64,000 nt of DNA from Gadus chalcogrammus (lineage: Eukaryota; Chordata; Actinopteri; Gadiformes; Gadidae): assembly GCF_026213295.1 (NCBI RefSeq), contig NC_079426.1:28065102-28129101 (forward strand), read 5' to 3'. The first letter of the stretch is position 1. Every line of letters starts with the position of its first letter. Shown here piece by piece: positions 55,157 to 64,000 of the stretch. The notes under the pieces are model-generated. The model saw only the letters and a list, made by a program, of their open reading frames with translations. It made no database searches and had not been told where the DNA came from. A program made the translations under genes and the position numbers.

Positions 55157-57599
55157 AGGGCCGGATCTACCATTAGGGCACACGGCACTGTGCCCAGGGG
55201 CCCCAACCATTCCCAGCTAGTGGGGGGGCACCACACGAAAGAATGTTTGTACTCTTAAAATAGTTATACATGGTATTATTAAATAGGGTATTCATTTAAA
55301 ATTCATTATTTAAACGAATGTCATAAGAACAGCAATATAATGATTCTGAACAATATAGTGGCCTATAGTGACAGTTAACCCCCCTCCCATAACCTGTCAA
55401 TTGAGCCAGTCCACCTATGGTGAAAAAAAAAAAACGCGGTAAAGATGAAAAATTGATGAAAAATTGACAGTCACAGACATGATGAGACATCAACGGAGTG
55501 GTTTCGCTAAAAGACAAAAAAAAAAAGTGAAAGACAACAGGCGTTTAGCCGCAATTCAAAATGTTCCGGTGTTGGATCGTTTTTTCATAAAAACAGCACC
55601 AGCCGCCAGCACTAGCCGGGGAGATGCTAGTGCTAGTACAGTGCTACAGGGGGAGAGGTTAGCATCACAGCCAGGCGTCGGCCGCGACGATGAGGATGAT
55701 GGTCCCCTCCAGGAAGATAGGAGCGAAGGAGAAGAGGAGGGATGTGAGGAGGAGGAGGATGTGTGCGAAGCCACCTTAAGCCATGAAGTGACACCCCCCC
55801 CCATGTGATGAGAAAGAGGATGTCAACCACCCAACGCAGCCGATGCCAGTACACCTTCCAACTGATCCTGCGCTATGGGGAGAGCTCAGTGAGTGGAAAA
55901 AAGATCTAGCTATTGCTAATGGTCCCGCTACCTACCACAACCGGGCGGATAAATATGTAGCATCTAAACCGAACGACGGAATGAAAACCCGATGTCTGAC
56001 GAATGATTTATTACAGTGCCAACTGCCGAATAAACAGTCAGTGTCAAGGGATTGGATGGTCTATTCCCCTTCGACTGGAATGGTCTATTGCTTTGCGTGC
56101 AAATGCCTGGCCGCCGGGCAGCCGAATGCTTTCACCTCCGGTTACAGTGACTGGAAACACCCGGACAGTGGAGTCATAGCCCACGAGAAGAGCGCAAGCC
56201 ACCGCGAGTGCATGCTCGCACTTCTCAGGAGGTCACGAAATGCAGGTACGGTTGATGTTGTTCTGAGGCAACAAAACGATGATGCGGCAAAGTATTGGCG
56301 AGAGGTGTTGCGACGCATTGTGGCCGTGATCAAGTTTCTAAGTGTACGGGGCTTGGCATTCCGGGGAGACAACGAGCTGCTGGGGTCATCTGGTAATGGC
56401 AATTACCTTGGGCTGATTGAGCTACTGGCAGAGTTCGACCCATTTCTCAAAGACCATCTGGACAAGCATGGCCAAAAAGGAAGAGGGCACGCGTCTTACC
56501 TGTCATCTACAGTGTGCGATCAGTTGATCTGCATGATGGGCGAGAAAGTGAAGCGGAAGATAGCATCCGAAATTCATTGTGCAAAGTACTTCTCCATCAT
56601 TACGGATTCAACACCCGACATGTCGCACACCGATCAGCTGACGTTCATCCTCAGGTACGTGAGTGAAGGAGGAAACATTCTTGAGCGGTACACACTCATG
56701 CTACAGCTTCTTCACACACATGGACTCCAAACGTCTTTGTGGGACTCCGACTCTTCTTAACTCTGCCCGTTACCAACGCACAAGGCGAGAGGTCGTTCTC
56801 CCGGTTGAAGCGGGTGAAGAATGAACTGAGAACCACTATGACACAGAAGCGTCTCACAGCGCTCTCACTGCTCACCATTGAATCGGAGTTGGTGAAAGAG
56901 TTGGACTTTGAGGATGTAGTCAACACCTTTGCTTGCGCAAAATCAAGAAAGAAGCAGTTCTGCTGCTAAAGGTAAGAAAGCTTATTTATTTATCTCTGTC
57001 TCTTTTAGACAAAACTAAATTTACTGGTTTTCTTTGCCTGGTTCCTGTCTAGGCCCTGTTGCTGTCATTGTGCTCTGGGACGGCTGTGGCAACAGATTTC
57101 CCCTCTTAGTGAAGTTATAGTTATTTGTTGCAATGAGCAGTGCTTAATGTAACAGGTTTAGAAATTATTAATATGTGTGCAATCTTTTATTTATTATTTT
57201 ATGTATATAAGTTTTATTTCACCAGAATCTTGATTTCTTTCATTATAGCTAGGATTGTATTGTTATTTTGTTGAGTAAGTGCGCCCTCTACTGGCTGGTT
57301 TAATGGCTATAGGCTGCAGTTACGTGCCTGGCTCAGTTTATGTTTTGCCTGCCAACAAAAGGTACGCGTTAATAATGCAGCGTCCTGTGATATCTATGCA
57401 CCTGAACACAACGCAGTAGTCGGCGGAGTAAGACCAAGCCGGCTACACTGTATGTGTCATTATGTGTGTGTGTTAAAATAATAATAATAAAAAAAATATA
57501 TAGCATTTTTTTTCCAGATTTTTTTCGGGGAGGGAGGGGGGGGGGGGGGGCCTTCAGACATTTGTGCCCAGGGGCCTATGATTTGATAATCCGGCCCTG
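55157..57599 (+). mobile_element. hAT (ZMYM1-like) in intron of THAP-DDE gene
   Basis: 2443 bp, ends CAGGGCCGGAT and inverted ATCCGGCCCTG, with the exact 8-bp duplication ACTGTCAG (55149-55156 and 57600-57607). Both ends continue with GTGCCCAGGGGCC. It contains an internally deleted transposase. Confidence 0.92.
55464..56969 (+). pseudogene. hAT transposase, ZMYM1/DUF4371-like, deleted
   Basis: The first frame (55464-55808) has SGFAKRQKKKVKDNRRLAAI and an acidic Glu run. A C-run (about 55793-55803) shifts the frame. The second (55843-56760) has a TTF-like zinc region (DWMVYSPSTGMVYCFACKC, then W-K-H...H) and the start of the RNase H-like core (CAKYFSIITDSTPDMSHTDQ). The middle of the core and insertion domain are gone. 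The last frame (about 56755-56969) is the hAT dimerisation end (AQGERSFSRLKRVKNELR). A dead transposase. Confidence 0.82.
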
Positions 57600-57607
57600 A
57601 CTGTCAG

Positions 57608-58204
57608 TCATTATATATTTACATATTCGTTCTGTCATGGTTCGCTTAAGTGGACCTATGCACCCAACTCCAGCGGCCTTGCTGATCATTTTCAGTCTGA
57701 AAAGATAACAGTCAGATGTAGGAAGGGGAGAGGGTTTTACCAATTTGCATGCAGTGTAGATTTTCCGAAAATTCAGATGATATTATTCGTTTACGTCATT
57801 TTATTTCATGAATAAATTATTATGGTAACGTTAGTTATATGAATGAAGTACTGTAACAAACACGTAGCTTAGATGTCTAAAGTCTAAACAGCTAGCTCAG
57901 GATAACGTTACTTATTTCTCTATTTTTTTCTCTTACAGCCAGGAGAAATATCCTTTAGCTAAATCCATTAGAGTATCATGAAACTGTCTGAGAACATAAT
58001 ACAATTTTACTTTTATTAAAACTGTGTTCCACTACCTACTTTAAACATTTACAAAAACAAAATTGGACTAACTAAATAAAATGTTCAATAAGTGACAAAG
58101 ACTAAAACTAAGTTAACACTGTCTGAAGGAATGATATCACAATGTTATTGATGTTACTAATAACTTGTTGGCATATGTGGGACATAAACCCTCTTTCATT
58201 ATAG
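57608..58204. other. Intron of THAP-DDE gene, right part
   Basis: AT-rich, no ORF. It ends in a plausible acceptor CTTTCATTATAG at 58204. Confidence 0.45.
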
Positions 58205-59154
58205 GTGCCAACTGTGACGACCCTTTGTCCCCTGACTTGGTTCCATCCATCTTCTCACACATTCCAGCCACCAAGAAGACGAAAAGGGAGAAAGACATGG
58301 AAAGGTATGAGCAGCACAGCAGAATGAAGAACAAGAGGGTGGAGGAGAAAAAGAAGAAAGATGCAGTGGATGTCCTCCTTGACCTGTCATCAGTACCAGA
58401 TGCTGGACCTGCGCCACCTGCTGTGGATGAACAACAGTGTGACAACAAGCCATGCAAGGAAAACATTGCAAGATTACAAAGGGAGTGTAATGACCTCAGG
58501 GAGGAAAACCGTCAACTGAAAGGAATTATTAAATCAGGAACATTTGATGAACTGGCTTTTGAAAAAGATGATGAAAAAGTGAAGGCAATGACTGGAATCC
58601 CCTCATATTCAAAGTTACAAGTAGTTTTAACATTTGTGTTTTCATTTCTGCAGACTGGTACAAACCTCTCTCCCTTCCAACAACTTCTGTTAACTCTTAT
58701 GAGGCTGAAAATGAACCTTCCCCTGTCATTGACATATCAAACATATAACATATCAAAAGGATGGGGTGGGAGAACATCAGACAAACACTTGACTGAAAGA
58801 AGTGGATTTTTGGATCACCTCAACCCAGGTGATGTCATACTAGCTGATAGAGGGTTTTATGTGGCAGATTCAGTTGGTCTGTACAATGCTGAGCTTAAGA
58901 TCCCAGCTTTCACTAGAGGCAAAAAGCAGTTGGGTCCAGTGGAATTAGAGTCCACACGAGGACTTGCATCAGTTAGGATACATGTGGAAAGAGTTATCGG
59001 TGAGGCAAGGAATCGGTACACCCTACTTCAAAGTACAATTGGGATTCAAATGTGTGAAGCTGAGCATCCTGAAGGTCTTACACCTCTAGATAAAATAGTC
59101 AGTGTGTGCTGTGCACTGACAAATTTGGCTCCCTCAATTATTCCTTTGGGTTGA

Positions 59155-59384
59155 ACATGAGAAGAAACTTTAATAACAGTGAAGTCACTGTTATTTCCAT
59201 CAATTAAATAAGGACAGTGACAAAAATGAATTCATACTTTTAATATTTTAGTGTTTTATTACCTTTTTACAACATTTTTCTATGAATTATTGGTCCCATT
59301 GTAATAATAAATAATTTGTTTTTGTAAAGTGATTGAAAAATCCTTGAAATGTAACATTACAAAAGAGTGGCAACCCTGTAAATA
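59155..59384. other. 3' flank of THAP-DDE gene
   Basis: AT-rich with several AATAAA-like sites (for example near 59308). No gene. Confidence 0.4.
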
Positions 59385-59615
59385 ACTATATACATCTATA
59401 TACAAAACTGTACTGTGTGTGTATGTATGTAACTAACTATATACATATACAAAACTACTGTGTGTGTGTGTGGATGTATATATGTAACTACATCTATATA
59501 CAAAACTGTACTGTGTGTGTATGTATATGTGTAACTATATACATCTACATACAGAACTTTACTGTGTGTATGTATATATGTAACTATATACATCTATGTA
59601 CAAAACTGTACTGTG
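59385..59615. repeat. Tandem repeat, about 60-bp units
   Basis: Four or five copies of a unit containing ACTATATACATCTA, ACAAAACTGTACTGTGTGTG and TATGTAT. Unit length is variable. It opens Tyr/Thr/His ORFs on the minus strand that are not genes. Confidence 0.85.
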
Positions 59616-59619
59616 TGCA

Positions 59620-59980
59620 GGGGTGGGTAGTAACGCGTTACAAGTAACGCAAATGAGTAAAAAAGTACTTTTCACGTTCCTTTTTTAAGTCTGTAATTTT
59701 ACTCTTACTCAAGTAAATATTTGATTTAGAATTCTACTCTTTACTCAATTACATCGTGCCTTCTTTAAAATGAGTATTTTGATAAACATATTATCTTCGT
59801 TGACTGTAATACAAGCGTACACGTTAGCAACGCCCCCTCCCTAGATTGCAATATTGCAGCGATTCCATTGCCGGGGAGACGAGAAGGGTCCAGCTGCAGG
59901 CGTGGGCGTTCCCGTCATGACACAAAAACGCCCATCGGGCGTTCCCGTCATGACACAAAAACGCCCATCAGGCGTTTCTG
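59620..59980. other. MITE end and short tandem duplication
   Basis: 59620-59750 (GGGTGGGTAGTAACGCGTTA and following) is a MITE end type common in fish. The other end is not seen. 59900-59970 holds two copies of about 35 bp containing GCGTTCCCGTCATGACAC. Confidence 0.5.
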
Positions 59981-60961
59981 TAGCGTTTCATCCATCAATC
60001 ACGAAGTGGTGAGTTTCGCAAGGCATGCTGGGTATGCTACCCTTCCTTTTTTGGCGGTTTTACCCTTTACATCGTCGTAGTATCTTTCCAGGAAAACTAA
60101 AAGCTTATGATGAGCGATTATGTCAGTAAGTATGATATTGTTTATTTGACAACATTGGCTGAAGTATTCTCATTTAAATCACTAATTTAGCTGTGGTATC
60201 GTTGTATCCGAATTCGAATCCGATATAAATACTCGTGACAAGCATGGTTCGGTACTAGCAAATGCTATGCTATCTCGTCCATAAACGTAGCATATACTAG
60301 CCAGAAATCAGCAACGTTTGATTACCAACGTTTAGGAAAACATGTACTTTTAATTCACCCTTGGGTGAAATCGAAGCGTAGTGTGTACTGAATGCGTGTT
60401 GATGATGATGATGCACTTCTTATGGGGGGTAACTACATTGGCACGACACCGGTTCCATCTTCTGCGCCACCTTTTTAAATAAATCGCCGTTTCTCGTTTT
60501 CCGACGGCGACAACCATAAAACATATAAAGAAATTATAAAGATAAATATTTATGAAGAAATAAAAATTATTTACAGTCTATGGCGACAACAACACGACTA
60601 CAGTCCTTCTACTTCCGGCTCATGTGTGTAGGCTACTCCGATATGATGCTGGTATATGCAGGTAGAAAGTCGACTATGAACAAGTTATCTAGGTGTTATT
60701 ATCCGATTTCGCTTGTCTGTTTATGTACCGGTTTTTATGCGAAGTAGATCGGTTAAAGGTGTTTAAATGCATTTTTCCAGTCCTGTTGCGGTCTTATTAT
60801 TTACCCGAGTATGACTCTGCATGTATACGCACTGCATGTAAGAGACCTGACATAGGAGCCACGCTGCTTCGTTATGGTGACGCAGTAGGTAGGGGCTAGG
60901 AGGGTGAGGAAAATAGAGCTTGGTTAATGTTGGTTAATGTTCTCCATATGTCTCTCTATAG
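59981..60961. other. Upstream region of the cysteine-cluster gene
   Basis: No supported exon. A 68-codon ORF (60693-60899) has no recognisable domain. ATGCACTTCTTATG at about 60412 echoes the L2-type body near 38982. The promoter and first exon of the downstream gene are probably here. Confidence 0.35.
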
Positions 60962-63900
60962 CTACACTTGTCAATTTTGCCCAGCGGCCACAAGCCCCAG
61001 GCCACAAAATGTTCAAAGCAAGGATGCGTACTCCTCCACTGCCCCTTTTGCCCGCTTTATAAGGGTGTTCCCTCAAAAGTGGAGACACACTTGCAGTCTC
61101 ATCTAAAGACGGTGGTACTGCATGGAGGTATGTTTACTGCTCGCTGATTCATTGGTGATGATTAATAACCTTTGTGCTGACTTTAGTTATTAAAGCCTGG
61201 TGTGTTTTTTTAACTTCCTTTCAGAGTATGTGATGTATACCTGCAAATGGGGATGCAGAAATGACTCCCATTACCACTGCTGTGAGTGTAGTCTACTCTT
61301 TTCAAGAAAAAAACTACTTCTTAAACACCTCATTACCTGCCACCCTAAGCCATCTGAAGGCCAACCTCACTCCCAGCCAGCAGAAGGCCAACCACACTCC
61401 CAGCCATCAGCAGGCCAACCACACTCCCAGCCATCAGAAGGCCAACCACACTCCCAGCCATCAGCAGGCCAACCACACTCCCAGCCATCAGAAGGCCAAC
61501 CACACTCCCAGCCATCAGAAGGCCAGCCAGCAGAAGGCCAACCACACTCCCAGCCATCAGAAGGCCTGCCAGCAGAAGGCCAACCACACTCCCAGCCATC
61601 AGAAGGCCAGCCAGCAGAAGGCCAACCACACTCCCAGCCATCAGAAGGCCAGCCACACTCCCAGCCATCAGAAGGCCAGCCAGCAGAAGGCCAACCACAC
61701 TCCCAGCCATCAGAAGGCCAACCACACTCCCAGCCATCAGAAGGCCAAACACACTCCCAGCCATCAGAAGGCCAACCACACTCCCAGCCATCAGAAGGCC
61801 AACCACACTTCCAGCCATCAGAAGGCCAGCCAGCAGAAGGCCAACCACACTCCCAGCCATCAGAAGGCCTGCCAGCAGAAGGCCAACCACACTCCCAGCC
61901 ATCAGAAGGCCAGCCAGCAGAAGGCCAACCACACTCCCAGCCATCAGAAGGCCAGCCACACTCCCAGCCATCAGAAGGCCAGCCAGCAGAAGGCCAACCA
62001 CACTCCCAGCCATCAGAAGGCCAACCACACTCCCAGCCAGCAGAAGGCCAACCAAACTCCCAGCCAGCAGAAGGCCCACTGCACTCTGTGGATGCCACGG
62101 TAGAAGTCCAGCACCCTGTGGAGGCTGGGGTAGAGCTTCAGCCACCAAAAAAAGCAGTTGGGCCACGTTCAAGGGTAATAAAGGTTAAGTGCACAAAGTG
62201 TAAGTTAGTGCTGAATAAAATAAATTTAAAGCAGCATATGGCACGACGACACTCAACCATCAAGGACATTACAGCCAACCGTCATCTGGCTTGCCAGCCA
62301 ATTGAGATTGAAAGGGGAATATTTGCTGTTGTAAAGTCCTTCAACAGCAATAGTGCACCCATTCATGTACAGAAGAGGAGGTCAGGGGCCAACCATCAAA
62401 TCCGTTGTGTGTGAGCTGGATGCCTGTGTGCGCAACACTGAAGTCATGCACAGGAGTGGCTTAATATCCTTTGATTGTGTCCATCTGCAGTCGCTGCAAT
62501 ATTGCCCACCACCCCTCAGCCCTCTGCTTGAATTAAGGGAGGATGTGCTGAGGGACATTGTCAGTAGCAGGTGGTTCAGCGAGGATAGGAAAAGGGCATG
62601 TCTTTCAAAAAAGAGAGCGGCAAACGCTGAAGGGATCCCCCTCAGTGTTGAGGTTGAGGTGGGAAGCTCTTCCTCAAGAAGATATGTTTCCATTTATGAT
62701 GCAAATGTGTCTTACTATAACAAGTTCGGCAGAGTAATGGTCATGTTTGACGCAGCTAATAACACGTGGCATTGCCATTGTGTCAAGGCCAAACAGTCCT
62801 GTGTCCACAAAGCCATTGCAAAATGGCACTTTTTCCAGACAAGGAAGGAGCTCTTCACGGGAGATGAGAGCGAGGTTAGTCAAGAGAGTCAGGACTCTGA
62901 AGACCAGGTGGAAACAGTTACCTCAAAACATTTGCAGTATCCCCCTCGAGGTGAGGACTTGGAGAGAATTGTTCGGTACACCCAACACAAGAAAAGGATT
63001 CCTGCAGACTTGCCTGCAAAGGTGTATGGGTTGACAAGTGAGACGGAAGTGGTCAAACATCTGATACCCAAAGAGTGTGTTTGTCCAGAATGTCCTGCTG
63101 ATCTTCCCCTTGGTGAACCCTTTATCATCAGTAGTTCAGCAAAAATCATTACAGTCAAGGGCATCATTGAGGGTAGGTGTCACGTTTAAACTAGAATTGA
63201 TAGTTATTCTTCCATACCAAGTTGTATTAACCACTACATGCCCCAATGATGTACTTATGCGTTTCAGGTGTGACAACTTATGGGAAAAAATGCAGTAGAT
63301 GTGGAATGGTGGTGCGGTACCAGGAGTGGGAGGATGGCTTGCATAATTTCAACGACAAAGTCATTCTAACCCTCCATTTTTGCTTGTATCTGCGGAACTG
63401 CCTCCAGGTCAAAGTCCAAGAATTCAATACGTGAAATTGTTTAAAAATGTGAACTTACTGCATGTTAAATACGTTAGGCATGTTAAATACGTTAGACAGT
63501 CATGACATTAGGCCACAACATATATAATTGGAACTTTCCCAATAGTACACTTGCATGGAATTACATTTTCAAATGTATTATTGATGTTTTATTCCAGACT
63601 CACACAGCTCTGGGTCGTGCAATCGAGACGTGGGAGCTGACGTCGGGACAGCAGTACCCAAACAGAAATAGCATTATTCACAGATACCTACATTTTGAAG
63701 CACTGACGGACCATGACTACAATTTTTCCTGTGTCCGCTGTGGACATCACCCTCCTGTGGTGGTAATGGATCTGCACAAGAGCTGTGTCTTCAGCTTGGC
63801 GGGTACGATACAGGTTGTATTTGCATGGTGAACCCCTCCATCCCTCCAGGTGTATTGTCTAACCAAAGTATATTGATATTTATTTTAGTCAGTGAACTAG

Positions 63901-63993
63901 AGGATCCACCAGATGGCTTTGGAGGGGAGGTGGACATAGAAGAGTTCTGGGACTCTCTATGTGTAGAGAGGATTGCACGTGGGTTTGTTCCAA
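60962..63993 (+). CDS. Cysteine-cluster protein, HMGXB3/KDZ-transposon-like, partial
   Basis: Exons with GT-AG borders: 60962-61127, 61225-63172, 63268-63407, 63598-63802 and 63889-63993, continuing past the window; phases match at the junctions. Exon A: KCSKQGCVLLHCPFCPLYKG. Exon B starts with a Cys/His cluster (YTCKWGCRND, HYHCCECS, then H-X4-CH), carries the repeat array, a second cluster (VKCTKCKLVL, then H-X4-H) and a SWIM-like NTWHCHCVKAKQSCVHKA. Later: CVCPECPADLP, KKCSRCGMVVRYQEW, CVRCGHHPPVVVMDLH. Such clusters accompany KDZ (Kyakuja-Dileera-Zisupton) transposases and HMGXB3. A frame change at about 62383 suggests decay. Whether it is a transposon or host gene is open. Confidence 0.65.
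61355..62080. repeat. Coding minisatellite (27-bp and 42-bp units)
   Basis: About 25 units encoding the 9-residue QPHSQPSEG, some extended by QPAEG or LPAEG. All unit lengths are multiples of three, so the frame stays open through the whole array, and shadow ORFs appear in other frames and on the minus strand. A Pro/Gln/Ser-rich flexible linker results. Confidence 0.95.
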
Positions 63994-64000
63994 GTAAGTT

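Larger units (their letters stand above)
54900..59154 (+). pseudogene. THAP-DDE transposase gene (PIF/ISL2EU-like), deleted
   Basis: Exon 1 (54900 to about 55112) encodes a full-looking THAP finger: MPDSCCAIGCTNRRG, then Cys and His in LCSEHF. The next exon (about 58205-59154) gives [14 protein letters not shown], a Lys/Glu-rich coiled coil with [11 protein letters not shown], and the end of a DDE_4 nuclease: [26 protein letters not shown] (Asp) and [15 protein letters not shown] (Glu). The region with the first catalytic Asp is missing (jump near residues 170-195), so it is inactive. Splice phase between the two exons is off by one as drawn. Similar THAP-linked transposases occur in ISL2EU elements. 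A hAT occupies the intron. Confidence 0.75.

Noticed and set aside
59396..59593. Tyr/Thr/His minus-strand ORF
   Set aside because: Translation of the roughly 60-bp ACATATA tandem repeat.
61345..62172. Long minus-strand and second plus-frame ORFs across the 61-62 kb array
   Set aside because: By-products of 27-bp and 42-bp units. Only the QPHSQPSEG frame is flanked by zinc-cluster sequence.

Overview
This window looks like transposon-dense chromosomal DNA of a teleost fish. I see no bacterial operon, rRNA gene or free tRNA gene, and no clearly intact ordinary host gene. The evidence is: multi-exon reading frames with GT-AG introns; a DIRS retrotransposon, a Ty3/Gypsy chromovirus, several endogenous retroviruses (ERVs), hAT, piggyBac, PIF/Harbinger and THAP-type elements; a tRNA-derived SINE and an L2-type 3' tail of the teleost kind; and long (GT)n/(CA)n tracts. 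The exact species cannot be read from the sequence.

Layout. 1-5628: decayed ERV-A (nucleocapsid, protease, integrase and env fragments, 3' LTR), with about 2.5 kb of unrelated sequence in place of reverse transcriptase. About 6049-22742: one DIRS element (gag, RT/RNase H, tyrosine recombinase, inverted right end) broken open three times. A hAT element (8200-17641, TSD GAGACCAC) sits in its RT, and that hAT carries a reverse-oriented ERV-B (10353-15187, TSD CCTG, tRNA-Pro primer site) in its own transposase exon. A partial piggyBac (from 19783) sits in the recombinase. A PIF/Harbinger-type MITE (22179-22566, TSD TTA) sits in the right end. 22740-34185: three MITE copies, one split by ERV-C (24467-33673, TSD GAGA), which has LTRs differing at only one base by eye, a tRNA-Trp-like primer site, a gag ORF fused to a pol remnant, and an intact env. 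34455-38770: 5'-truncated Gypsy chromovirus. 38771-39070: L2-type tail.

39052-54708: a THAP-domain gene on the minus strand, split by a 15,055-bp insertion (39328-54382) with 8-bp target duplications GTTCAGAC and TAGGGCTG ends. Inside are no recognisable hAT transposase but two divergently transcribed multi-exon genes: a C2H2-containing large protein (minus) and a SAM-like protein (plus). Their introns and flanks are filled with foldback MITEs and nested hATs. I consider this the best candidate for an undescribed system.

54900-59154: a THAP exon and a DDE transposase exon of a PIF/ISL2EU-like element, with a 2443-bp ZMYM1-like hAT (TSD ACTGTCAG) in the intron between them. 60962-64000: 5' part of a cysteine-cluster gene resembling HMGXB3/KDZ-transposon proteins, containing a 9-residue coding repeat array and running off the window.

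Most coding sequences carry stops, frameshifts or insertions. The clearest intact ones are the ERV-C gag fusion ORF and env. The nesting gives a relative order: DIRS before hAT before ERV-B, and the THAP gene before the 15-kb insertion, with ERV-C among the youngest events.
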